Source: Bacteroidia bacterium (GTDB lineage Bacteria > Bacteroidota > Bacteroidia > B-17B0 > Aurantibacillaceae). Taken from it: a DNA stretch of 37,622 bases. Position numbers and translations under genes: made by a program. Positions 24,777 through 33,649 of the stretch are shown piece after piece. The stretch covers positions 1-37,622 of the forward strand of contig JADLER010000088.1 in assembly GCA_020846025.1 (NCBI GenBank), written 5' to 3'. A model generated the notes under the pieces. It did not search any database. It saw only the letters and a program-made list of their open reading frames with translations, and was not told where the DNA came from. Each line of letters starts with the position of its first letter. Positions within the stretch are counted from its first letter, which is position 1.

Positions 24777-25373
24777 ATGCAATTAACAAATAGAAAAGTA
24801 GTCGTATCGCATAAAGAGTTAAGCTTTGCTGAAAGAATGTATTTACCAGCAGTAGCAAAAGGGATGGCGATTACACTAAGTCATTTATTTAAAAAATCTC
24901 CAACAATAGATTATCCTAAAAAAACAAGACCTATGTCGGCTACGTATCGTGGTCGCCACGTGTTAAAGCGTGACGAAAACGGAGCAGAACGTTGTGTGGC
25001 TTGCGGGATGTGTGCAGTAGCCTGCCCAGCCGAAGCAATTACTATTGTAGCAGCTGAGCGTAAAAAAGGCGAAGAGCATTTATATCGCGAAGAAAAATAT
25101 GCCTCATCATTTGAGATAAATATGTTGCGTTGTATTTTTTGTGGATTATGTGAAGACGCTTGCCCTAAAGAAGCTATCTTCTTAACCGATCGTTTAGTAG
25201 ATGCAGAATTTGAACGCGAAGATTTTATTTATGGTAAAGAAAAATTAGTTGAGAAAATAGATAAACGCATTGATATCACTAAACGTCAAACTCAGGCGGT
25301 GTTAGATTTTAAAAAGATACCAGGCTTAAGACATAACACCTTATTTGACCCTAAGAAACAAGTAAAACATTAA
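24777..25373 (+). CDS. nuoI: NADH-quinone oxidoreductase subunit I
   Basis: This 198-aa subunit has two ferredoxin-type [4Fe-4S] motifs for clusters N6a/N6b: C73, C76, C79, C83 (CVACGMCAVAC) and C119, C122, C125, C129 (CIFCGLCEDAC). It passes electrons to cluster N2 in NuoB. The N-terminal amphipathic region (residues 20-45) anchors it to the membrane arm. Length is normal. Confidence 0.97.
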   Translation: MQLTNRKVVVSHKELSFAERMYLPAVAKGMAITLSHLFKKSPTIDYPKKTRPMSATYRGRHVLKRDENGAERCVACGMCAVACPAEAITIVAAERKKGEEHLYREEKYASSFEINMLRCIFCGLCEDACPKEAIFLTDRLVDAEFEREDFIYGKEKLVEKIDKRIDITKRQTQAVLDFKKIPGLRHNTLFDPKKQVKH

Positions 25374-25394
25374 TATTAATAGAATAGATTAAAT

Positions 25395-25928
25395 ATGCTA
25401 GGACTTACAATTACTCAATGGCTTTTTGGAATACTATCGCTGATGGCAATTATGTTTGCACTGATGGTAGTGTTTACGCGCAATCCTGTTAACTCTGTAT
25501 TATATTTAGTATTAACTTTCTTTTGTATTGCCGGACATTATTTACTACTTAATGCACAATTTTTAGCGGTGGTACATATCGTTGTGTATGCTGGTGCTAT
25601 TATGGTGTTATTCTTATTTATTATCATGTTAATGAATTTGAATCCGGATACAGAACCGCGCAAACACATTATGACACGATTAATTGCAGGAGTTATTGGA
25701 GGTGTATTATTATTCGTTTTTGTAGGTGCTTTAAAAGGTGCCGAGCAATTACAATTAACTCAGTCGGGAGCTTCGCAAATAGGCTTAATTAAAAACTTAG
25801 GTCATGTGTTATTTACAGAGTATTTATTCCCATTCGAAATAACCTCGGTGTTATTATTGGCAGCCTTAGTAGGTGCTATTATGATAGGTAAAAAAGATAC
25901 CAATATTAATGTTTCAAGAAATTCATAA
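25395..25928 (+). CDS. nuoJ: NADH-quinone oxidoreductase subunit J
   Basis: This 177-aa, five-helix membrane protein has the NuoJ/ND6 motif NPVNSVLYLVLTFFCIAGHYLLL, followed by VVHIVVYAGAIMVLFLFIIMLMN containing the pi-bulge helix region. NuoJ takes part in coupling quinone reduction to proton pumping. It lies between nuoI and nuoK, with 21 and 18 bp gaps. Confidence 0.96.
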   Translation: MLGLTITQWLFGILSLMAIMFALMVVFTRNPVNSVLYLVLTFFCIAGHYLLLNAQFLAVVHIVVYAGAIMVLFLFIIMLMNLNPDTEPRKHIMTRLIAGVIGGVLLFVFVGALKGAEQLQLTQSGASQIGLIKNLGHVLFTEYLFPFEITSVLLLAALVGAIMIGKKDTNINVSRNS

Positions 25929-25946
25929 ACTTTAAAAAATCATTAT

Positions 25947-26258
25947 ATGTTAAACGGAATTCCAATTAATTATTACATCATGTTAAGTGCCATCTTATTT
26001 ATTATAGGAGTGGTTGGTGTTATGGCACGTAGAAATGCTATTATTATTTTTATGTGCATAGAGTTGATGTTAAACGCGGTAAACTTATTGCTTGTATCTT
26101 TCTCAACTTTACATAACGATGCTAGCGGACAAGTATTTGTTTTCTTTATTATGGCGGTTGCTGCTGCCGAGGTAGCTGTTGGTTTGGCTATTTTATCAAT
26201 GGTATATCGTCATTTAAAAACAGTAGATATAGATTTATTAAACAGATTAAAAAATTAA
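25947..26258 (+). CDS. nuoK: NADH-quinone oxidoreductase subunit K
   Basis: This 103-aa three-helix protein matches NuoK/ND4L, with [16 protein letters not shown] (the conserved Glu in helix 2) and [18 protein letters not shown] (the conserved Glu in helix 3). These glutamates are part of the proton-transfer chain in the membrane arm. It is followed by nuoL after 56 bp. Confidence 0.97.
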   Translation: MLNGIPINYYIMLSAILFIIGVVGVMARRNAIIIFMCIELMLNAVNLLLVSFSTLHNDASGQVFVFFIMAVAAAEVAVGLAILSMVYRHLKTVDIDLLNRLKN

Positions 26259-26314
26259 ATTAATTACTCAACTATAAATAAGTTAAGTAAAAAAACTGCA
26301 AATAAAAACAGAAT

Positions 26315-28195
26315 ATGATTCAATTAGTCGCACTTGTACCGTTATTTCCATTGATAGGATTTTTGATTAACGGTTTTTTTGGTAAAAAAATTAGTAAATC
26401 TCTGGCAGGGCTTATTGCTACGTTAGCCGTAGCGGCTTCGTTTGTGGTATCTTTGCTCATATTTTTTGAGTTAGAACATGCTGAGGTTAAATCTCATGTT
26501 GTTACTATTTTTTCTTGGTTTAATTCCGATACTTTAAAAATTCCATTTGAATTTGTAGTTGATCCATTATCGTCTTGGTTTTTATTAATTATTACAGGTA
26601 TTGGCTCTCTTATTCATTTATATTCTACTGGATACATGCACGATGATGAAGGGTTTGCTCGCTTCTTTACTTACTTAAATCTTTTCGTGTTCTTTATGTT
26701 ATTATTAGTATTAGGTAATAATTACTTAATTATGTTTGTAGGTTGGGAAGGCGTAGGATTATGTTCGTATTTATTAATTGGTTTTTGGTTTAAAAACACC
26801 GAATATAATAATGCTGCTAAAAAAGCATTTATTATGAATCGTATTGGTGATTTAGGTTTTCTGTTAGGCATTATTTTAATTTTCATCACATTTGGTAGTA
26901 TTAGTTATAACCAGGTATTCCCAATAGCATCAGGCGCTAATGGAACAACTGTTACGGCTATTGCACTGTTGTTGTTTATTGGGGCTATGGGTAAATCAGC
27001 TCAATTGCCTTTATATACTTGGTTACCTGATGCTATGGCAGGACCAACACCTGTTTCGGCATTAATTCACGCTGCTACTATGGTAACGGCAGGTATTTAT
27101 ATGATTGTGCGTTCTAATATTTTTTACTCTATGTCCGAAATTGCCTCGGAGTTTGTTGCAGTTATTGGTGTTATTACAGCCTTGTTTGCCGCAGTTATCG
27201 GCTTATTTCAAAATGATATTAAAAAGGTGTTGGCTTATTCAACGGTTTCTCAATTAGGTTTAATGTTTTTAGGATTAGGTGTCGGCGCTTATAGTTCTTC
27301 GGTATTTCATGTAACCACACATGCTTTCTTTAAGGCTTTATTATTCTTAGGAGCAGGTTCTGTTATTCATGCTATGGGTGGCGAACAAGACATGCGTAAA
27401 ATGGGTGGCATATCAAAACACTTAAAAATTACCTACGCCACTATGGCTATTGCAACTTTAGCTATAAGTGGTTTTCCTGGTTTATCGGGATTCTTCTCTA
27501 AAGATGAAATTTTAGCGCACACGTATGAGCATAGCCCTGTGTTGTGGTTTGTGGGGCAGGTAGCCTCTATGCTAACAGCATTTTATATGTTCCGTTTATT
27601 GTTCCTTACTTTCTTTGGTAGTTTTAGAGGCACTCACGAACAAGAACATCATTTACACGAATCACCAAGTTCAATGACTATTCCATTGATAGTATTAGCG
27701 GTGTTATCTTTAGTAGGTGGTGTTTTAGGTTTACCAGAATTTTGGGGTATGACTAATTGGATGCACCATCACTTAGATGTTTTAATTTTACATAAAAACC
27801 CAAGCACGATGCCACATGATACAGAGTGGATGTTGATGGGAATAGCAGTAGCCTCGGCTTTAGCAACCATTTATGTAGCTTATGTTATCTATCGTCAAAA
27901 ACATATTGTTCCTTTACCTGAAGGTGAGAAAATGCCTACATTACAACGCATCATTTATCATAAATTTTATGTTGATGAAATTTACGATGCCTTAGTACGC
28001 AAACCGTTAGATGCAATGTCGGCTGCTTTTAAATTTATTGATACTAAATTTATTGATGCTGTAGTGAATGGAGTAGGCGATGCGGTGAATGGTGGTAGCG
28101 GATTGGTTCGTAAATTACAAACTGGTCATATTGGGTTCTACATTTTTGCCATGGTAATTGGTATTATATCAATTTTATTTTTTGTGTTTAATTAA
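26315..28195 (+). CDS. nuoL: NADH-quinone oxidoreductase subunit L
   Basis: This 626-aa antiporter-like pump subunit has the family signature MAGPTPVSALIHAATMVTAG, the preceding GKSAQLPLYTWLPDA with the conserved Lys, and FVGWEGVGLCSYLLIGFW with the conserved Glu. The C-terminal part (from about residue 545) fits the lateral helix and final transmembrane anchor. NuoL is the distal proton pump. It is located 20 bp before nuoM. Confidence 0.97.
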   Translation: MIQLVALVPLFPLIGFLINGFFGKKISKSLAGLIATLAVAASFVVSLLIFFELEHAEVKSHVVTIFSWFNSDTLKIPFEFVVDPLSSWFLLIITGIGSLIHLYSTGYMHDDEGFARFFTYLNLFVFFMLLLVLGNNYLIMFVGWEGVGLCSYLLIGFWFKNTEYNNAAKKAFIMNRIGDLGFLLGIILIFITFGSISYNQVFPIASGANGTTVTAIALLLFIGAMGKSAQLPLYTWLPDAMAGPTPVSALIHAATMVTAGIYMIVRSNIFYSMSEIASEFVAVIGVITALFAAVIGLFQNDIKKVLAYSTVSQLGLMFLGLGVGAYSSSVFHVTTHAFFKALLFLGAGSVIHAMGGEQDMRKMGGISKHLKITYATMAIATLAISGFPGLSGFFSKDEILAHTYEHSPVLWFVGQVASMLTAFYMFRLLFLTFFGSFRGTHEQEHHLHESPSSMTIPLIVLAVLSLVGGVLGLPEFWGMTNWMHHHLDVLILHKNPSTMPHDTEWMLMGIAVASALATIYVAYVIYRQKHIVPLPEGEKMPTLQRIIYHKFYVDEIYDALVRKPLDAMSAAFKFIDTKFIDAVVNGVGDAVNGGSGLVRKLQTGHIGFYIFAMVIGIISILFFVFN

Positions 28196-28215
28196 AATTT
28201 GAAAATTAAAAATAT

Positions 28216-29679
28216 ATGTTAGTTGGATTATTAATTTTTGTACCACTTATAGCAAGTTTATTGGTACTGTTTACTAAAGGAAAAGCATCGCGAACTGCTG
28301 CTTTAGGGTTGTCTATAATTGAGCTTGTAATTGCAGCTGTTGTGTTTTTTCAATTCAAGCACAATCCAGATAATGCAGCCCTTACTTTAAATTACTCATG
28401 GATTGAATCAATGGGCATTCATTTTTCGGTAAGTATTAATGCTTTATCATTGTTAATGGTGTTGTTAACGGCATTTTTAACACCATTAATTATTTTATCA
28501 TCATTTAATACAGAGTATGAAAATCCACATTCATTTTATAGTCTTATTTTATTTATGCAAATGGCATTAGTGGGTGTGTTTACTACTAATGACGGATTTT
28601 TATTTTACATATTCTGGGAGTTAGCGTTAATTCCTATTTATTTTATTTGTTTGTTGTGGGGTGGCGAAAACAGAGGCAGAATAACCTTCAAGTTTTTTGT
28701 TTATACCTTATTTGGTTCATTATTTATGTTAATAGGATTAGTTTATTTATATAATCATACAGGCATTGATACAGGCATTAAATCGTGGGCGGTGAATGAT
28801 TTATATGTTGCTGGAAAATCGTTATCACTTAATCAGCAGTCTTTTGTGTTTTGGGCTATTTTCTTAGCCTTTGCGGTTAAGATGCCTGTTTTTCCATTAC
28901 ACACATGGCAGCCAGATACTTATGTTAATGCGCCTACACAAGGCACCATGTTGCTTTCGGGTATTATGCTTAAAATGGGAACATTTGGTGCTATAAAATG
29001 GTTATTGCCTATTACACCACTTGCACTTGAAAGATGGGGTTATTTAGTAATTGCCTTATCTATTATTGGTATTATATACGCATCATGTATAGCAATTGTT
29101 CAAAAAGATTATAAACGATTAATTGCTTATTCTTCTATTGCACACGTTGGTTTAATTTCGGCTGGTATTTTTACAGCCAATCAGCAAGGTATTCAGGGTA
29201 GCTTGGTGCAAATGTTAGCGCATGGTGTTAATGTGGTAGGATTGTTTTTAATAGCAGATATTTTAATGCGTCACACTGGAACTCGTGAGTTAAATAAATT
29301 AGGTGGCATCAGAAATATGAATGGCAATTTTGCGGTGCTATTTCTTATTATTATGATGGGAGCAGTTGCTCTTCCTTTAACTAATGGTTTTATTGGTGAG
29401 TTTTTATTAATAAATTCAGTTTTTCAATACCATGCTATTGCAGGAGCCTTTGCGGGGTTAACCATTATTTTAGGAGCAGTGTATATGTTGCGTAGTTACC
29501 AAGCCATTATGTTGGGCGAGCGCCATGATTCGGCAGTAGCTTTTGGATCACTTGCTTCATCAGATAAATGGGCGTTGTATATTATTTGTGCTACGGTTAT
29601 TGTTTTAGGTGTTTATCCAAAACCAATTAGCGATTTAGCTGAAGAAGGTGCTAAATACATCATGATGAATTTAAAGTAA
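28216..29679 (+). CDS. nuoM: NADH-quinone oxidoreductase subunit M
   Basis: This 487-aa antiporter-like membrane subunit has FWELALIPIYFICLLWGG with the conserved Glu and FAVKMPVFPLHTWQPDTYV with the conserved Lys, then PTQGTMLLSGIMLKMGTFG. About 14 helices are expected. It is the middle pump of the membrane arm. The gap to nuoN is 55 bp. Confidence 0.97.
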   Translation: MLVGLLIFVPLIASLLVLFTKGKASRTAALGLSIIELVIAAVVFFQFKHNPDNAALTLNYSWIESMGIHFSVSINALSLLMVLLTAFLTPLIILSSFNTEYENPHSFYSLILFMQMALVGVFTTNDGFLFYIFWELALIPIYFICLLWGGENRGRITFKFFVYTLFGSLFMLIGLVYLYNHTGIDTGIKSWAVNDLYVAGKSLSLNQQSFVFWAIFLAFAVKMPVFPLHTWQPDTYVNAPTQGTMLLSGIMLKMGTFGAIKWLLPITPLALERWGYLVIALSIIGIIYASCIAIVQKDYKRLIAYSSIAHVGLISAGIFTANQQGIQGSLVQMLAHGVNVVGLFLIADILMRHTGTRELNKLGGIRNMNGNFAVLFLIIMMGAVALPLTNGFIGEFLLINSVFQYHAIAGAFAGLTIILGAVYMLRSYQAIMLGERHDSAVAFGSLASSDKWALYIICATVIVLGVYPKPISDLAEEGAKYIMMNLK

Positions 29680-29734
29680 TAGGTAATTAATTATAAAACG
29701 TAGAAGAATAAAATTTTCAAATAGTTAAAGTAAT

Positions 29735-31123
29735 ATGAAAGGTCTTTTTATTATAGGTGCACTCGGAATTTTAGCCATGTTAGCTGAAATTTTTAAATTT
29801 AAAAAAGTATTATATCCTTTGGTATTAGTAGGTATTTTAGGTGCTTATGCCGCTAATTTTACAGAGTGGAACAATACCTTAAATATTCCTGCTTTTTCAA
29901 ATATGATTATGTTTGATAATGTAGCATTGGTATTTAGTGGTGTGATATTAATTACGGCATTCTTTTGGTTCATATTAGCTAACGATTATTTTGAACACGA
30001 TCATATTACAGATCATTTTGCATTAGTTTTATTTTCTTTAGTGGGCGCATTAATGCTTACATCATTTAGTAATATGACAACTTTATTTTTAGGTGTTGAG
30101 ATTTTATCAATTCCTATGTATGTGTTAGCAGCAAGTCAAAAAAGACTAGTGGTATCAAACGAGGCTGGTTTTAAATATTTAATTATGGGTTCGTTTGCTA
30201 GTGGGTTTTTATTATTCGGAATTGCTTTAATATATGGTGCTACTGGTAGTTTTGATTTAATGGAGATTCGTTCATACATCTCTCAATCTAATGGTAATAT
30301 GCCAGCATTTTTTTACGCAGGTGTAGTTATAATATTGGCGGCTATGAGTTTCAAAGTTAGTGCAGCTCCTTTCCACTTTTGGGCACCTGATGTGTACGAG
30401 GGTTCGCCAACAGTCATTACAACATTAATGATTACAATCGTAAAAACAGCAGCTTTTGCGGCCTTTATGCACTTATTCTTAGTAGTGTTTGGTAAAGTAA
30501 ATGATGTGTGGGGAATGGTTTTAGCGTGTATTATTGCACTTTCATTGGTTATTTCTAATGTTACCGCGGCTACACAAACTAATGTAAAACGTTTGTTAGC
30601 GTATTCAAGTATTAGTCATGCCGCTTTTATGTTAATGGCTATTTTAGCTAACAGTCGTCCTTGGGGAAGTATTAACTCTGTGTTATATTACACCTTAGCC
30701 TATTCTATCAGTTCAATCACTGCTTTTACAGTGCTTTATAATGTGGCCAAAAATAAAAATAGCGAAGAAATTAGTGCATTTAATGGCTTAGGTAAAAAAC
30801 ATCCATTAATGGCATTGTGTATGGTAATTGCCTTATTTTCATTAGCAGGTATTCCTGTAACGGCTGGCTTCTTTGCTAAGTATTATGTGTTTTCTGTTTT
30901 AGTGGGCACAGCTTTTAAATGGTTAATGGTTATAGCCATTTTAGCTTCTTTGGTTGGGGTGTACTATTATTTTAAAATCATTATTGCTATGTATTTTAAA
31001 CATGACGAATCTCATGAACCTATTAAGATAGAATTTTCGCATGTGTTGTTGATGATTATTACAACATTAGTTACACTGGCGATAGGCATTGTTCCAGGCT
31101 ATATTGTTGAGATTTTTGGTTAA
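29735..31123 (+). CDS. nuoN: NADH-quinone oxidoreductase subunit N
   Basis: This 462-aa antiporter-like subunit has LFLGVEILSIPMYVLAAS with the conserved Glu and MSFKVSAAPFHFWAPDVYEG with the conserved Lys, followed by SPTVITTLMITIVKTAAF. It is the third proton pump of complex I and the last gene of the nuo string; a weak AT-rich palindrome follows before the stress-protein gene. Confidence 0.97.
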   Translation: MKGLFIIGALGILAMLAEIFKFKKVLYPLVLVGILGAYAANFTEWNNTLNIPAFSNMIMFDNVALVFSGVILITAFFWFILANDYFEHDHITDHFALVLFSLVGALMLTSFSNMTTLFLGVEILSIPMYVLAASQKRLVVSNEAGFKYLIMGSFASGFLLFGIALIYGATGSFDLMEIRSYISQSNGNMPAFFYAGVVIILAAMSFKVSAAPFHFWAPDVYEGSPTVITTLMITIVKTAAFAAFMHLFLVVFGKVNDVWGMVLACIIALSLVISNVTAATQTNVKRLLAYSSISHAAFMLMAILANSRPWGSINSVLYYTLAYSISSITAFTVLYNVAKNKNSEEISAFNGLGKKHPLMALCMVIALFSLAGIPVTAGFFAKYYVFSVLVGTAFKWLMVIAILASLVGVYYYFKIIIAMYFKHDESHEPIKIEFSHVLLMIITTLVTLAIGIVPGYIVEIFG

Positions 31124-31130
31124 TCTCAAA

Positions 31131-31152
31131 GATATTAACATTGATTAATATC
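31131..31152 (+). other. 8-bp perfect AT-rich palindrome after nuoN
   Basis: GATATTAA (31131-31138) and TTAATATC (31145-31152) flank a 6-nt loop, starting 7 nt after the nuoN stop. There is no T-tract, so it is at best a weak terminator. It could instead be an operator for the next gene. Confidence 0.3.
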
Positions 31153-31194
31153 ATAATTCGTCTGTTTTGAATCTTAATTTATCGGATTTTTTAC

Positions 31195-31202
31195 TATATT
31201 TG
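31195..31202 (+). promoter_or_regulatory. Candidate -7 element for the universal stress gene (TATATTTG)
   Basis: TATATTTG matches TAnnTTTG and lies 16 bp before the ATG at 31219. The nearest upstream TTG (31167-31169) is 25 bp away, farther than usual, so the -33 part is unclear. Confidence 0.45.
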
Positions 31203-31218
31203 TCAAAAAACAGACAGT

Positions 31219-32043
31219 ATGGCGATTCATGAAAATGGTTCAATCTTAATCCCGATTGATTTTTCCAAACAATCATTAATAGCAATAGAGCAATCTTATA
31301 ATCTGGCTAAATTTACCAAATCTAAAATTATATTAATGTATGCTTCGCCTAGCGGAGGAACTGAACATGCCACTGAAATAAAGGCATTAGCCGAAAAAAC
31401 ACAACAACAATCTGGACAACAAACCGAATATATCTTATTAAAAGGTAATATTTTTGATTTAATAGACGATAAGGCAGAGGAGTTAAAATCATCTTTAATT
31501 GTTATTGGTTTAGATACGCAAACCCGTTTTAGAAGTTTTATAGGTGTAACTAATGTTGGTAAATTTTTAAAGAATGCGCCATGTCCTGTAATTACCATTA
31601 GAGGAATTGATAATAGAAATAGTTGTAAAAATATTTTAATGCCTATTGATTTAAGTGCCGAGAGTAGAGAAAAGGTAGGAACGGCAGTTCAGGTGGCAAA
31701 GTATTATGGCGCAACTATTCGAATTATCTCAATTTTTAGTCCAAGCGATGAGAAATTTGAAAACGAGATTTTACCTTATATCAATCAAATTAAAAAATTT
31801 ATAAAAGATAGAGGCGTAGAGTGTACCAATAAATTAATACCATCTAAGAATGCAGTAGAAGCGATAATTACGTATGCTAATAATAACGAATGTGATATGA
31901 TTATTCAAATGAATAAATCTTCATTAAGCTTAGGGGAGTTATTTGTTGGTGCGGCAGCACAAAACATTGCCGAATCGAGTAATATACCAGTACTTTCTAT
32001 TAAGCCAATGAAACGTGAAAGCTTAAGTACGGGCATTCACTAA
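31219..32043 (+). CDS. Universal stress protein, two tandem Usp domains
   Basis: This 274-aa protein has two Usp folds: residues ~7-131 (SILIPIDFSKQSLIAIEQ ... APCPVITI) and ~138-266 (NILMPIDLSAES ... SSNIPVLSI). The ATP-binding G2xG9xG(S/T) motif is degenerate in both: the first domain reads GLDTQTRFRSFIGVTNV, keeping two Gly but not the full pattern, and the second has lost the first Gly. So ATP binding is doubtful. Usp proteins help survival under starvation or stress, but the exact role is unknown. It seems to be transcribed from its own promoter and converges on lnt, with their stop codons overlapping by 4 nt. Confidence 0.88.
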   Translation: MAIHENGSILIPIDFSKQSLIAIEQSYNLAKFTKSKIILMYASPSGGTEHATEIKALAEKTQQQSGQQTEYILLKGNIFDLIDDKAEELKSSLIVIGLDTQTRFRSFIGVTNVGKFLKNAPCPVITIRGIDNRNSCKNILMPIDLSAESREKVGTAVQVAKYYGATIRIISIFSPSDEKFENEILPYINQIKKFIKDRGVECTNKLIPSKNAVEAIITYANNNECDMIIQMNKSSLSLGELFVGAAAQNIAESSNIPVLSIKPMKRESLSTGIH

Positions 32044-33623
32044 GCAACTTTCTTTTTAAATCGTAGTATCTGACTTAACAGAAAGAGTAGAATGGCAATT
32101 ATAGAACTGATATAAGAAATTATATCACCAAATTTTACAAAAAATGTGTGATTATTTTGTATGCCTACCTTTTTAGAAATGATTGCTTTTTCCCAATAGG
32201 GTGTGGCTTGTTCAATTTCTCCTAGAGGCGTAATAAAACAAGATATTCCAGTGTTAGCACATCTTACAATTTCATTTCGAGTTTCAATAGCTCTAAGTTT
32301 AGCGTAAGCCAAATGCTGACGATGACCTGGTGTGTTTTCCCACCAACCATCATTAGTAATAATAAAAATGATATTTGCTCCGCGTCTAATGTAATCAGCA
32401 ACATAATCAGAATAAACACTCTCATAGCAAATAACAGGCGCAATTCCAACTTGTTTGTTATGACTAAAAAACACACTTCGTTCATCCTGTGTACCCAAAC
32501 TGCCCATGGTTCCACCCATATCAATAGCAAGGCTTTCAAGAGGTTTAAATAGAGCAGGAAATGGCATTCTTTCTACACCTGGCACCAATTTCGATTTATG
32601 ATAATAATTGTATGGAGTATTTAAAGATAATTGTAGTCCTGTGTTATAGTAATCAAAATAGGTATCAGAATTACCATTTCTTCGTGCAGTAGAACTTAAA
32701 GGTTCTCCTGGCTTAAATACTTTAAATGTACTGGCACCTGTTACTATCGTTAAATTAGGATAAAATTTCAAAATGCTATCTCTTAAAAAAGGAATCGAAA
32801 ATGTTTCGTTTTCATAACCTTCAGTATAATCTTCAGTCAAAAATGTTTCTGGTAAAACTAAAAAATCAGTTGTGCTATCAAGCTTATCTTTTATTTGAAG
32901 TAGTAAGTTATGGAGTTGGATTTCTGGAGAATAATAAAATTTCTCATTATAGGGATCGACATTAGGTTGAACAATAAGCGTATTAAACATTGAAGTATTA
33001 TTTTTTTCTTTTTCTCTTACATATAGTAAACTATAAGAGATAACAATTGGAGTAATAATAGTAGTTAATGGTAATAGAAATTCTTTTGATGAAAATGTTG
33101 AGGTTTTTAATACCTGAAACAAAAGAATATTGATGATTAGTATCCAGAGGCTTCCTCCAGATGTGCCTGTAAACTCATACCATTGCACCCAATGATGTTC
33201 AAATGCAAAAACATTACCAAGTGTAAGCCATGTCCAAGTTAAATCCCAGAGTGTGTGCCCGTATTCAAAACCTAACCATATTGGAATTAGTAACCAAATT
33301 CCCCAAGGCTTATTAAGTCGTTGTTTTAGACGATGCCAAATCATAAAAACAACACACATTAAAATAGCATTACAAACAATCGCTAATGCAGCACCACCAA
33401 AAGATGCAAAGTAAATCCACCAAGTAACTAAAAGATTCCACAAGAAAAAAGTAAAATAACTTAATCCGATGAGTTTAAGTTTATTCTCAGATATTCTATC
33501 TTCAATAATAAGTAATGGAATCCACGCAATAAAAATGAGGAATGTAAAAGGAGAAAACCAACTTACGCTTAATAGTACAGCACTGAGTATAGCTAAGATA
33601 AAATTTGGAAGGCGATTAAACAT
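32040..33623 (-). CDS. lnt: Apolipoprotein N-acyltransferase
   Basis: This 527-aa protein has an N-terminal multi-helix membrane domain (residues ~5-205), a periplasmic nitrilase-like domain and a C-terminal helix (~501-518). The catalytic triad fits E259 (VLPETF), K343 (YYHKSKLVPGVE) and C399 (APVICYES). Lnt transfers an acyl chain from a phospholipid to the N-terminal Cys of lipoproteins, the last step before export to the outer membrane. It follows the phosphatase gene after 26 nt, suggesting a two-gene operon, and overlaps the stop of the stress-protein gene on the opposite strand. Confidence 0.94.
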   Translation of the reverse strand: MFNRLPNFILAILSAVLLSVSWFSPFTFLIFIAWIPLLIIEDRISENKLKLIGLSYFTFFLWNLLVTWWIYFASFGGAALAIVCNAILMCVVFMIWHRLKQRLNKPWGIWLLIPIWLGFEYGHTLWDLTWTWLTLGNVFAFEHHWVQWYEFTGTSGGSLWILIINILLFQVLKTSTFSSKEFLLPLTTIITPIVISYSLLYVREKEKNNTSMFNTLIVQPNVDPYNEKFYYSPEIQLHNLLLQIKDKLDSTTDFLVLPETFLTEDYTEGYENETFSIPFLRDSILKFYPNLTIVTGASTFKVFKPGEPLSSTARRNGNSDTYFDYYNTGLQLSLNTPYNYYHKSKLVPGVERMPFPALFKPLESLAIDMGGTMGSLGTQDERSVFFSHNKQVGIAPVICYESVYSDYVADYIRRGANIIFIITNDGWWENTPGHRQHLAYAKLRAIETRNEIVRCANTGISCFITPLGEIEQATPYWEKAIISKKVGIQNNHTFFVKFGDIISYISSIIAILLFLLSQILRFKKKVA

Positions 33624-33649
33624 TGCATAAAGATAGGAGAAATTTCTGC

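Noticed and set aside
31131-31152. Intrinsic terminator of the nuo operon
   Set aside because: The stem is short, AT-only apart from the end pair, and no T-tract follows; kept only as a palindrome.
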